Shown here piece after piece: positions 31,386 to 40,136 of a DNA stretch of 46,148 nucleotides (its first letter is position 1; each line of letters starts with the position of its first letter). This DNA is from UBA8904 sp035448625 (lineage in GTDB: Bacteria > Desulfobacterota > Syntrophia > Syntrophales > Smithellaceae). Both the position numbers and the translations under genes were made by a program. The notes beneath the pieces are model-generated. The model did not search any database. It had not been told where the DNA came from and was given only the letters and a program-made list of their open reading frames with translations. The stretch is from contig DAOTJI010000011.1 of assembly GCA_035448625.1 (NCBI GenBank), positions 1 through 46,148 of the forward strand, read 5' to 3'.

Positions 31386-31398
31386 TGATGAAAATGTT

Positions 31399-33036
31399 TC
31401 AGGTTTCCGGAACGTTTTCCCTGAGCACTCTGCGCAGGAGTTTTCCCGACGGATCCCGGGGAATGCTGTCCCGAATGAGGATCGCTTTGGGCACGCGATA
31501 GTCGGGCAGGCGTTCCCGGCAATACTCCGTCAAGGCCTCCCGGTCCGTCGGTTCGCCTTCTTTGAGCGCGACGACCGCGACGATCGCCTGACCCTTCAGC
31601 CGGTCGGCAACGCCGATCACCGCCGCATCTTTCACGGCGGGATGCCGTTTGAGCAAATCCTCGATCTGACCGGGATAGACGTTGAATCCTCTGGAAATGA
31701 TCATGTCATCCTTGCGGTCGATGATATAGAAAAATCCGTCTTCGTCCATGCGGGCGAGGTCGCGCGTGTAAAACCATCCGTCGCGCAGCACGGCCTGGGT
31801 GAGCTCCGGATGATTCCAGTATCCCCGCATGATCTGCGGCCCCTTCACGATCAGCTCTCCGATCTCGCCCGGTTTACACTCCCTTTGCCCTGTTTCGATG
31901 TCCACGATTTTCGCCTGCGTGTCCGGAAGGGGCACGCCGATCGATCCCACCGGCCCGCCTTCCGGATAGGGCGACATGTGCGTTGCGGAGGATGCTTCGG
32001 AAAGGCCGTAGGCTTCAATCATCCGTTTGCCGGTGAGGCTTTCGTAGCGTTCATGAAGTTCAGCCGTCGCCGGCGCTCCGCCGCTGGTGGCCACCAGGAT
32101 GGAGGAAAGGTAGTCCCGGGCCGTCTCGTCGGGAAGCGATACGATCGCCTGCCAGAGGCTGGGCACCGCCGGAAACGATATCGGGCGGTGGGTTTCCAGC
32201 ATCTTCGTCATGGACAGGATGTCCATCGCGTCCATTCGCGGAAGAAGCAGCATCCGGTATCCCTTGCTCACCGGAATCAGCAGGCCGGCCGTCATTCCAA
32301 AGACGTGAAAAAAGGGAATGACGCACAGCACCGCCGCGTTCCCCGTTTGTTCGTGGCCCATCCACTTGTCCGACTGCGTTGTGCTGGCCACGAGATTGGC
32401 CTGCGTCAGCGTGGCCGCTTTGGGTGCGCCCGTCGAGCCGCTGGTGTATTGCAGCACGGCAACATCCGTGGGCAAGATCTCAACCTCCGGCCCGGCCGCA
32501 TCGTCGTCTGCGGCGGCCATCAGGTCGGAAAAAATTTGCGGGACGGGCATGCCCTCCGTCAGAGGAATCTTTTTTTCCATGCCGAACACGGAATGGAGAA
32601 TGACGTTTTTCACGGAGGTCCTGGCGATCACCCGGTAAAGATTTTTGGCAAAGAGATCCAGGGTAACGGCCGTCTTCGCACCGGAATTGTTCAGGCAATC
32701 GGCCAGTTCTTCGCCCGTGATGCCGACGCTCAGATTGACCGCGACGGCACCGAGTTTCAAAATCGCGAAAAAAGAAATGACGTAGGTGGGCGAATTGACC
32801 AGGATCAGAGCGACGCGGTCGCCTTTTTTCACCCCCTGCCTGCGCAGGACCCCGGCGAACCGGTTGACCTTCCGGGCCAGTTCGGCGTAAGTCGTATCCG
32901 CGTCGTTGAACGTCATGGCGATATCGTCCGGATGCGCCGCCGCCGTCTTCTCCAAAAATGCGTAAACCGGCGCATTCGGATACTGCAGCGTCCGGGGGAC
33001 GTGCTTCGCGTATTGTTTAAACCAGGGCTGTTCCAT
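31399..33036 (-). CDS. AMP-forming acyl-CoA ligase
   Basis: 545 residues from ATG 33036, with AAGGAAG upstream. ANL-superfamily motifs: YTSGSTGAPKAATLT (P-loop, A3), AYGLSEASSATHM (A5), TRDLARMDEDGFFYIIDRKDDMIISRGFNVYP (A7-A8) and the C-terminal catalytic Lys in PRDPSGKLLRR. It activates a carboxylic acid, probably fatty, to acyl-CoA. The N-terminus overlaps the upstream ADP-forming synthetase subunit gene by 20 bp, so the two are translationally coupled. Substrate chain length cannot be read from the sequence. Confidence 0.93.
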   Translation of the reverse strand: MEQPWFKQYAKHVPRTLQYPNAPVYAFLEKTAAAHPDDIAMTFNDADTTYAELARKVNRFAGVLRRQGVKKGDRVALILVNSPTYVISFFAILKLGAVAVNLSVGITGEELADCLNNSGAKTAVTLDLFAKNLYRVIARTSVKNVILHSVFGMEKKIPLTEGMPVPQIFSDLMAAADDDAAGPEVEILPTDVAVLQYTSGSTGAPKAATLTQANLVASTTQSDKWMGHEQTGNAAVLCVIPFFHVFGMTAGLLIPVSKGYRMLLLPRMDAMDILSMTKMLETHRPISFPAVPSLWQAIVSLPDETARDYLSSILVATSGGAPATAELHERYESLTGKRMIEAYGLSEASSATHMSPYPEGGPVGSIGVPLPDTQAKIVDIETGQRECKPGEIGELIVKGPQIMRGYWNHPELTQAVLRDGWFYTRDLARMDEDGFFYIIDRKDDMIISRGFNVYPGQIEDLLKRHPAVKDAAVIGVADRLKGQAIVAVVALKEGEPTDREALTEYCRERLPDYRVPKAILIRDSIPRDPSGKLLRRVLRENVPET

Positions 33037-34504
33037 CTTTTTCTTCCTTTCCAAAACGGGACGATCGGCCTGCCGCAAGGCCAAAACGCCTGCAGTATCG
33101 ATCAAAGCGCGCCAGGGCGCCCACGGCCCTTTCAAACGACGGGTAGGCCGGAATCCCAGCCCGGCAGAACCGGGCCCGCAGATCGGATCCCTGCCGGATG
33201 AGGTCGGGATCGCCCCCGTCATAATCAATGGTGAAGACCGTGGGCTTGACTTGCCTGCGGCTTCGAATGAAATCCACAATCTCGGCAAACGAATCCGCGG
33301 TCGGCTCCGGGCTGTGGAAAGCGATGCGCGGGATCAGACGGTCGACAATCACCATATGAATGTTTTCATCCTCGTAGGCCGCGCCAAGCGCTTCGAAAAG
33401 AAAATCATTCACCAGATACGTCCCCCAGAAATCGAGGGGATTCCCGGCAATGCTCCCGGCCACCGGCACGAAGGGCCGAATCCTGTCCATGCTCCGGCGA
33501 CCCAGGGACGGCACCTCCAGACCCGCCCGAATGCACGCGTCGGAAAAAATCACGCTGTTTCCCCCGCCGCCTCCGACAATAAACACGCCCTTCCCCCGGG
33601 TCTTCGGCAGCAGGGAAAAAGCGAGGCAGGCATCCACCCATTCCTGAAGGTTGGCGACCGGCACAATGCCGGTCTGTTCTAAAACCGATTTCCAGATCAC
33701 GGGGTCGCCCGCCATCCGTCCCGTGTGAGACGAAACCGTCGCCGCCCCCCGGCGCGATTCCCCGCCTTTGAGGAGGATGACCGGTTTTTTGGGCGTCACA
33801 CGCCTGGCCAGATCAAAAAAGCGCCGTCCGTCACGAATGCTTTCCAGGTAAACGGCGATCCGGTCGATTGTGGAATCGCCGGCCATGAATTCCAGAAAAT
33901 CCGGGCTGTCCAGCACGGCGGCGTTCCCAATGCTTGCCGCCTTGCTCACCCCGACGCCCAGCGAGCAGATGTATTCCGTGAACCGCTGCGTCACGCCGCC
34001 GCTCTGGGAAATAATCCCCAGGCGGCCGTCGAGTCCCGGATTGGCGCCCCAGGCCGTGAGGCGGCTGGAGGGGCTGTAGGGGCCCATGCAGTTCGGCCCG
34101 ATGATCCGCAGATCGCGCTCTTTGGCGATGGCGGCAAGCCGCGCCTCCAGTTCCCTTCCTTCCGGCGTTCCGATCTCGCTGAATCCCGCCGTCAGGACAT
34201 GAACAAACTTCGCTCCGACGTCGGCGCACTCCGTAAGCGCGGCCGGCACAAGATCGGCCCGGACGGCCACCATCACCAGATCGGGAATCTCCGGCAGGGC
34301 GCGAAGCGACGGGTAGGCTTTCAAGCCCAGGATTTCGGTCGCTCTGGGATTGATCGGATACAGTCTGCCCGAGTATCCCGCCTTCAGCCAGTGATGAAGG
34401 AAGCTCGATCCTCCGAAACTCATGGCTTCCCGGGACACGCCGATCACGGCGATGCTTTCGGGATTGAAAAAACGGCCCAGTTCTTGTGCGTTTTTACGGT
34501 TCAT
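33017..34504 (-). CDS. ADP-forming acyl-CoA synthetase alpha subunit (second copy)
   Basis: 495 residues, in the acetate-CoA ligase (ADP-forming) / AcdA family. N-terminal CoA-binding Rossmann region (SIAVIGVSREAMSFGGS) is followed by ligase domains; the catalytic phospho-His lies in TVSSHTGRMAGD. A GNPLDFWG element also matches the family. Start: ATG 34504 preceded by GGGGGGAGG; an ATG at 34519 overlapping the beta-subunit stop (ATGA) is an alternative. It sits directly after the beta-subunit gene, giving a two-alpha/one-beta cluster. It may confer a second substrate specificity. Confidence 0.9.
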   Translation of the reverse strand: MNRKNAQELGRFFNPESIAVIGVSREAMSFGGSSFLHHWLKAGYSGRLYPINPRATEILGLKAYPSLRALPEIPDLVMVAVRADLVPAALTECADVGAKFVHVLTAGFSEIGTPEGRELEARLAAIAKERDLRIIGPNCMGPYSPSSRLTAWGANPGLDGRLGIISQSGGVTQRFTEYICSLGVGVSKAASIGNAAVLDSPDFLEFMAGDSTIDRIAVYLESIRDGRRFFDLARRVTPKKPVILLKGGESRRGAATVSSHTGRMAGDPVIWKSVLEQTGIVPVANLQEWVDACLAFSLLPKTRGKGVFIVGGGGGNSVIFSDACIRAGLEVPSLGRRSMDRIRPFVPVAGSIAGNPLDFWGTYLVNDFLFEALGAAYEDENIHMVIVDRLIPRIAFHSPEPTADSFAEIVDFIRSRRQVKPTVFTIDYDGGDPDLIRQGSDLRARFCRAGIPAYPSFERAVGALARFDRYCRRFGLAAGRSSRFGKEEKDGTALV

Positions 34505-34515
34505 CCTCCCCCCTG

Positions 34516-35193
34516 TCATTTCTTCAGCATCATCCTTGCGTCCACCACCATGCAGGATTTGGCCGTGCACATGACGGGGTTGAGATCCACCGATTCCACG
34601 ACGCCCTGCATATCCATCATCAAACGGGAGAAGGTGACGAGCGTTTTCTTCAGCGCGTTCAGATGGATGGGCTCCGAACCACGGTAACCGGTCAGCAGCT
34701 TGCGGGCGGTAAGTTCCTGAATCATGCGATCCGCATCTCTGGTGTTCAGCGGCGCCATCCGCAGGGAGACATCCTTGTAAATCTCCACTCCGACGCCGCC
34801 CATGCCCAGAAGAATCATGGGGCCGAACTGAAAATCGTTTTTCGCGCCGACGATCAGTTCGAGACCTTTGACCATTTCGGCGATCAGCATGCCGACAAAG
34901 CCGTCGATGTTCGACAGACGCGAGAGCGTCCGGACAAGGGTCTCGTCATCTTTGATGCCGACGACGACACCGTCCACATCCGATTTGTGGACCACGGCGG
35001 GCGATACGATCTTGGCGACCACCGGATAGCCGATTTGCCGCGCCAGACGGACCGCCTGCCGGGCTTGGGTTGCCACGGCGTATTTCGGGGTTTTGAAGCC
35101 ATAGAGGGAAAATATTTTCTGCGCGTCCGGCTCCAGCACCCAGCCCCATTTTCTTGATTTTTCCAGAATGTCTCTGACTTCTTTTTTCAGCAT
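34516..35193 (-). CDS. ADP-forming acyl-CoA synthetase beta subunit (ATP-grasp)
   Basis: 225 residues, close to the size of archaeal AcdB. ATP-grasp features: GYPVVAKIVSPAVVHKSDVDGV with a conserved His in VVHKSD, QFGPMILLGMGGVGVEIY and SVDLNPVM. It carries the nucleotide-binding half of a two-subunit ADP-forming synthetase that couples acyl-CoA cleavage to ATP formation. It overlaps the upstream alpha gene by 7 bp and precedes the second alpha gene by 11 bp. Confidence 0.93.
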   Translation of the reverse strand: MLKKEVRDILEKSRKWGWVLEPDAQKIFSLYGFKTPKYAVATQARQAVRLARQIGYPVVAKIVSPAVVHKSDVDGVVVGIKDDETLVRTLSRLSNIDGFVGMLIAEMVKGLELIVGAKNDFQFGPMILLGMGGVGVEIYKDVSLRMAPLNTRDADRMIQELTARKLLTGYRGSEPIHLNALKKTLVTFSRLMMDMQGVVESVDLNPVMCTAKSCMVVDARMMLKK

Positions 35194-36554
35194 GGCTGCC
35201 TCCTGGCCAGGGCTTTGGCCATCAATACCGCGCCTTCAATGGAAGACGACACCGGAATGCCGTTGAGCTCAAAGCCTTCGATCAGCATATTGTATTTTTC
35301 GACATGCGGAACATAGGCGACGAACGGTTTGTTGAACTGTCTGCTCACGGAACTCAACTTCACGCCGATGTCCAGGCTGATGCCCGGAATATAGGGGAGC
35401 AAGAGAACCATGACGCAGTCCACTTCCGGCGAAGCCCCCATCACTCTGGCGCAGGCGACAAAGTCATCATCCACGGCGCTGCCGGTGAGGTCCGCGGGGT
35501 TGCCGAGCGCCGCGATCGTCCGGACGCTTTCGGCCAGATTGTTTTTGATTTCCGTTTTCGTCGGTTCGGAAAGTTCCGGAACCGTCAGACCGGCCAGAGA
35601 ACAGGCGTCCACCGCCATTGCGCCGTGGCCGCCGCTGCCGGTGATGATGCCGATCCGGCCTTCAATCGGTTTGGTGTAGGAACTTAAGACCTCGCAGAAG
35701 GAGACCAGCTCCAGCTCGTTGGCCGCTTCGATGATGTTGTGCTGCGCGACCGCCGCGGCAAAACTGGCGTAATCGCCGGCGAGCGAAGCCGTGTGGCTGG
35801 ACACGGCGCGGTTTCCGGCGGCCGTTTTCCCCGATTTCATCAGAATCACCGGTTTGGCGCAGGCATTTGCTGCGATCACGAAATCCCGCCCTTCCCCCTC
35901 GCCGAATCCCTCGATGTAATAGGCAATCACTTTCGTGGCCGGGTCGCGCGCCAGATAGGCGAGCAGTTCCTTTTCCTTGATGAAAGCTTTGTTCCCGATG
36001 CTGACGGCCTTGGCCATACCCACGCCCTGCTGCGCGAATTTGATCATGTGATCCACCAGGATGCCGCCGCTCTGGCTGACAAACGTCACGCCGCCGGCAT
36101 CCGGTTTGATCATGCGTTCGATCGGCAGAAAAAAGGTGTCCACTTTCAAAGGAACGTAGACGCCCAGGCAGTTGGGGCCGATAAAGGGGAACCGGGCCTC
36201 CCGGGCCATGTCCACCATGCGATCCTGCAGGTCTTTGCGTCCTCCCTCGGTAAACCCTCCGGAAATCACGGCGGCCGACTTCACGCCCGCCCCGATGCAT
36301 TCGGCCATGACATCCGGCACCAGCTCCGCGCGGGTTGCAATCACGGCCAGATCCATCTTTTTGGGAATGTCCGCCACACGCGGATAAATGGTTTCGGCAT
36401 GCAGTTTGCCGCCTTTGGGATTGACCGCGAAAACTTCGACGGGATAGCGGTGATTGTTTTTGGCGAAGACCACGTTGGCGGGGTGACGGTCGTTGGTCGC
36501 GGAAATGCCGATCACGGCCATGGTTTTGGGTTCAAACAAAGGCTTCAGATTCAT
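35187..36554 (-). CDS. ADP-forming acyl-CoA synthetase alpha subunit (first copy)
   Basis: 455 residues from ATG 36554 with GGGAGG 5 nt upstream; an in-frame ATG at 36587 lies inside the pgeF end and lacks such a site. CoA-binding N-terminus (TMAVIGISATNDRHPAN), FVSQSGGILVDHM, and the catalytic phospho-His in AVSSHTASLAGDYA. It pairs with the beta subunit encoded next. Compared with the second alpha copy it is about 40 residues shorter at the C-terminus. The operon also contains pgeF and rluD upstream. Confidence 0.92.
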   Translation of the reverse strand: MNLKPLFEPKTMAVIGISATNDRHPANVVFAKNNHRYPVEVFAVNPKGGKLHAETIYPRVADIPKKMDLAVIATRAELVPDVMAECIGAGVKSAAVISGGFTEGGRKDLQDRMVDMAREARFPFIGPNCLGVYVPLKVDTFFLPIERMIKPDAGGVTFVSQSGGILVDHMIKFAQQGVGMAKAVSIGNKAFIKEKELLAYLARDPATKVIAYYIEGFGEGEGRDFVIAANACAKPVILMKSGKTAAGNRAVSSHTASLAGDYASFAAAVAQHNIIEAANELELVSFCEVLSSYTKPIEGRIGIITGSGGHGAMAVDACSLAGLTVPELSEPTKTEIKNNLAESVRTIAALGNPADLTGSAVDDDFVACARVMGASPEVDCVMVLLLPYIPGISLDIGVKLSSVSRQFNKPFVAYVPHVEKYNMLIEGFELNGIPVSSSIEGAVLMAKALARRQPC

Positions 36555-36583
36555 GAGACCTCCCTTCGGGTTCACGGTTTTCA

Positions 36584-37438
36584 TCAATGAACATGGCGCA
36601 AATCCTCATTCAACAAGAGCGCCTTGCAGAATGGGTCTCCCTTCAGCATGAGAAAATTGATTTGCCGCCCCGTCACGCCGCCCGAGCCGCGGTGCGAAAA
36701 GAAAACGTCCTGTCGGCAAACGGTGCACAGACCGGAGGCGTCAATGCCGGCCTCGGGAATGCCGCAGTCTGTGAGCTGTCCGCGGTTGGCTTGCGCCAGA
36801 TCCAGCATCCAGCGGTCCTTGCGCTTTGATGGAAACAAAAAGTTCTTTGCGTTCGGATGAAGCCGAAACGCTTCCGCGGCGGGCGCGTCCACTTCATAGC
36901 AGCACCGGCCGATGGACGGGCCGATGGCCGCGAGCAGAGCGGACGGACGGGACCCATATTGTTTTTCCATGAGGCGAACGACTTTGGCCGTGATGCCGGC
37001 GGCGGTCCCGCGCCATCCCGCGTGCACGGCCGCAATCACTTTCTTCTCGGGATCCGCCACAAACACCGGGACGCAGTCCGCCGTTTTGATGCAGATGGCC
37101 AGGTTGGCGCGGTCGGTTACCAGTGCGTCATAATTCAACGCGTCGCGCGAGGTAAAATACTCGCCCCGCGGCGGAATGACCAGAATGCCGTCCCGGTGCA
37201 CCTGGTTGAGCACCAGGAAGTTCTCGACGGGAATGCCGAACGCGGCGCCCAGCTTGTTCCAGTTTTGCAGGACGCGAAATTCCTCGTCTCCTTCCCGAAA
37301 GCTCATATTGAGGCTTCGGTAGTCATCCTCCGAAACGCCTCCCTTTCGTGCGCAGAAAGCGTGTACCAGAAAATCGCAGGCCGCCAGCCCCGACGACTGC
37401 AGATAGGGAATGCCTTTTGTGCTCAACCAGGAAAACAT
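36584..37438 (-). CDS. pgeF: Peptidoglycan editing factor PgeF
   Basis: 284 residues of the YfiH/laccase-like family. The three metal-site residues are visible: His81 (NQVHRDG), Cys122 (KTADCVPVF) and His139 (AAVHAGWRG). PgeF removes D-amino acid misincorporation from UDP-muramyl precursors; older annotation calls it multicopper polyphenol oxidase. The neighbour rluD lies 120 bp upstream, a linkage seen in many bacteria. It ends 29 bp before the acyl-CoA synthetase genes. Confidence 0.94.
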   Translation of the reverse strand: MFSWLSTKGIPYLQSSGLAACDFLVHAFCARKGGVSEDDYRSLNMSFREGDEEFRVLQNWNKLGAAFGIPVENFLVLNQVHRDGILVIPPRGEYFTSRDALNYDALVTDRANLAICIKTADCVPVFVADPEKKVIAAVHAGWRGTAAGITAKVVRLMEKQYGSRPSALLAAIGPSIGRCCYEVDAPAAEAFRLHPNAKNFLFPSKRKDRWMLDLAQANRGQLTDCGIPEAGIDASGLCTVCRQDVFFSHRGSGGVTGRQINFLMLKGDPFCKALLLNEDLRHVH

Positions 37439-37558
37439 TTCTTTTGGTCCTTCATTGCCTTTTTCCCCGCGGGTGCGTAAGGCTTCTTTCCGTCGGCCCG
37501 GAATCCCATCGGCTCACTACCCGTTGCGGTTCTTTACCATCGGCGGCGGTTTTGCCGA

Positions 37559-38584
37559 TCATCGTAAGGCATCTTTCCAGGTTTGTAAACCGGTTTGCCC
37601 CGCCCCTCCCGGTGACGCGGCGCGAAAAAGATCGAGCAGGCTTTCCAGATCCTTGGGCAGTGGAGCGGTAAAGACCATCCGTTCACCGCTTTGCGGGTGC
37701 AGAAAGGAAAGCTCCGCGGCATGCAGCGCCTGGCGCGGCAGGGCCTTGATGCCGGCTTTGAGCGCCGCGTTTTTAACGGTTTGCGCCTTGGACGCGGATC
37801 CGTAAACGGTGTCCCCGATTACGGGATAGCCGCGTTCGGCCAGATGCACGCGAATCTGATGCGTCCGGCCGGTTTTGATTTCAATATCCAGAAGCGTGGC
37901 CGTTCCGTAGCGCTCGCGAACTTTCCAAAGCGTCAGCGCGTTTTTGCCGTGACGGCTTTTCGTGGACATTTTTTTGCGGTCTTTCGGATGGCGCCCCACC
38001 GGCAGAACAATTTCCCCTTTTTCGCCCCGGACATCCCCCCAGACCAGCACGGTATATTTCTTGTTCACAAGATGCGCTTCAAACTGCGAGGAGAGTTTGC
38101 GGTGCGCTTCGTCGGTCTTGGCGGCGACGATCAGTCCGGAGGTTCCCTTGTCCAGACGGTGGACAATCCCAGGCCGCAAAATGCCGCCGATGCCGGAAAG
38201 GTCCCGGCAGTGAAAAAGCAGCGCATTGACAAGGGTTTGATCCGGATTGCCCGGCGCCGGGTGCACCACCATGCCCGCCGGTTTGTTGACGACGATGACG
38301 GAGCCGTCTTCGTACACAATGTCGAGCGGAATGTCCTGCCCGACCGCGGCGGCCTCGACCGCCGGCTCCAGATGCAGCTCCACCCGGTCTCCTGCCTTGA
38401 GATGCTGACTCGCCTTCGGTTCCTTTCCGTTCACCAGCACGTCGCCTTCTTCAATAGCGTATTGAATTTGCGATCGGGAGAAAGAGGGATCGGCCTGCGC
38501 CAGAAACACATCCAGGCGCAGCCCGGTCTGTTCGGGACCTACGGTGAAAGACACGTTTCGGGATTCCTGGTTCTCGATGGACAC
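37559..38584 (-). CDS. rluD: RluD-family 23S rRNA pseudouridine synthase
   Basis: 341 residues from GTG 38584, with GGAG 6 nt upstream; a TTG at 38599 is the alternative. An S4 RNA-binding domain (about 20-75, LDVFLAQADPSFSRSQIQYAIEEG) precedes the catalytic domain, with catalytic Asp145 in GIVHRLDKGTSGLI, and NKPAGMVVHP and GRTHQIRVHLA. Homologues modify helix 69 of 23S rRNA. Downstream gene is pgeF. Confidence 0.95.
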   Translation of the reverse strand: MSIENQESRNVSFTVGPEQTGLRLDVFLAQADPSFSRSQIQYAIEEGDVLVNGKEPKASQHLKAGDRVELHLEPAVEAAAVGQDIPLDIVYEDGSVIVVNKPAGMVVHPAPGNPDQTLVNALLFHCRDLSGIGGILRPGIVHRLDKGTSGLIVAAKTDEAHRKLSSQFEAHLVNKKYTVLVWGDVRGEKGEIVLPVGRHPKDRKKMSTKSRHGKNALTLWKVRERYGTATLLDIEIKTGRTHQIRVHLAERGYPVIGDTVYGSASKAQTVKNAALKAGIKALPRQALHAAELSFLHPQSGERMVFTAPLPKDLESLLDLFRAASPGGAGQTGLQTWKDALR

Positions 38585-38653
38585 GGCATTCTCCGGCAAT
38601 GAGTGCTCTTGATCCGTCAGGCATCCTGAAGGCGCGGCGGCACGGACCGCGCG

Positions 38654-40072
38654 TCACGGGGAGTCCGCAAGGCTTCTCAGGGCGTCCGCCACGAAGCCGA
38701 ACTCGTCTTCGGACACGGTGCGCAGGTCGATTTGAATTTCGTCTTCATCCACGCGGACAATAACGGGCACCGCCGCCCTGCGCAGCCCGGCTTCCATTCG
38801 GCTGGCGGACATTTTGGCGGACTTCACCGCGACCACGGCGGAGGGAATCTCCTCGGTCGGGAGCGATCCGCCGCCCGCGGCCGCCGTGGACGCTTTCAGT
38901 TCAAATGTCAGATCGGAAAGGCCGGCGCGCCTGAGCTTTGCCGTCAATTTTCGGGCGCGCTTTCGGACGTCGTTCAAGGATTCGGTCAGCGCCCGAAGGG
39001 AGCGCAGATTCCGGGGGGCGTCCCCGGGCACGAGATAGTGCATCAGGGTTGCCTCCAGCGCAGCCAGCGTGAATTTGTCGATGCGCAGCGCGCGGTTCAG
39101 CGGATTTTTCTTGATGCGCGCCACAATGTCTTTTTTGCCGACGATGATGCCCGCCTGCGGACCGCCCAGGAGCTTGTCGCCGCTGAAGGTCACCACATCG
39201 ACGCCCGAATCCAGAACTTCGCGCACGGTCGGCTCGTGCCGCAGGCCGAACGCCGCCAGATCCACCAGGCAGCCGCTGCCGAGGTCGTCAAAAACGGGAA
39301 TCCCGTGGTGCTTGCCCAGCGCCACCAGGGAAAGGAGTTCCACCTCTTCGGTGAATCCGACAATCCGGTAGTTGCTCGTGTGCACTTTCAGAATCACGCC
39401 GGTATTCGGACCGATGGCTTTTTCATAATCGGCCAGACGCGTCCGGTTGGTGGTCCCGACCTCGCGCAGGATCGATTGGCTTTTGGCCATGACGTCCGGA
39501 ATGCGGAATTCGCCGCCGATTTCGATGAGTTCGCCGCGCGAGACGATCGCTTCCTTGTGCTCGGCCAGCGTGTTCAGTGTGAGCAGAACCGCGGCAGCGT
39601 TGTTGTTGACGATCAGGGCGTCCTCCGCGCCGGTGAGCGCGCAGATCAGGCCGGTGACATGATCGTAGCGCAGGCCGCGTTCGCCGCGCGTCAGATCGAA
39701 TTCCAGATTGGAGTAGCCGCGCCCGACCTCCACGATGCGGTCCATCGCTTCAGGGCAGAGAGGCGCACGCCCCAGGTTGGTGTGCAGGATGACGCCGGTG
39801 GCGTTGACCAGGCGTCGTAATTTGAATCGATGCAGTCGATCCATCCGCTCCTCCACGGCGCGGGCGGCCGAGGCCGCGTCCAAGGCAAGAGACGGCAGGG
39901 CTTTGTCCGCCGCGGACAGGATCTGCTCGCGCAGGCTCTGCACGACCTCTCGGCAGGCTTCCCGGACAATGTCCCTTGACGCCTTTGCATAAATTCCGTT
40001 TTTTTCCACAAGTCCCAGTACGTCGTCAATTTTGGGAAGACCCCGGAGCAACGCTTTTCTTCTGTCGTCCAT
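38654..40072 (-). CDS. selA: L-seryl-tRNA(Sec) selenium transferase
   Basis: 472 residues from ATG 40072 (GAGGTGG upstream). PLP enzyme converting Ser-tRNA(Sec) to Sec-tRNA(Sec) using selenophosphate. N-terminal helical domain LPKIDDVLG, NATGVILHTNLGRAPL, NNNAAAVLL, and the PLP lysine Lys300 in TFSGDKLLGGPQAG. This implies the organism makes selenoproteins. selB, selC and selD are not in the window, and no in-frame UGA selenocysteine was recognised here. Confidence 0.96.
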   Translation of the reverse strand: MDDRRKALLRGLPKIDDVLGLVEKNGIYAKASRDIVREACREVVQSLREQILSAADKALPSLALDAASAARAVEERMDRLHRFKLRRLVNATGVILHTNLGRAPLCPEAMDRIVEVGRGYSNLEFDLTRGERGLRYDHVTGLICALTGAEDALIVNNNAAAVLLTLNTLAEHKEAIVSRGELIEIGGEFRIPDVMAKSQSILREVGTTNRTRLADYEKAIGPNTGVILKVHTSNYRIVGFTEEVELLSLVALGKHHGIPVFDDLGSGCLVDLAAFGLRHEPTVREVLDSGVDVVTFSGDKLLGGPQAGIIVGKKDIVARIKKNPLNRALRIDKFTLAALEATLMHYLVPGDAPRNLRSLRALTESLNDVRKRARKLTAKLRRAGLSDLTFELKASTAAAGGGSLPTEEIPSAVVAVKSAKMSASRMEAGLRRAAVPVIVRVDEDEIQIDLRTVSEDEFGFVADALRSLADSP

Positions 40073-40136
40073 ATCCACCTCTTTCGAAACCCCGGCGCGG
40101 AAAAGGGGCGTCCATGCCCGAATCTCCCGCGCTGAG

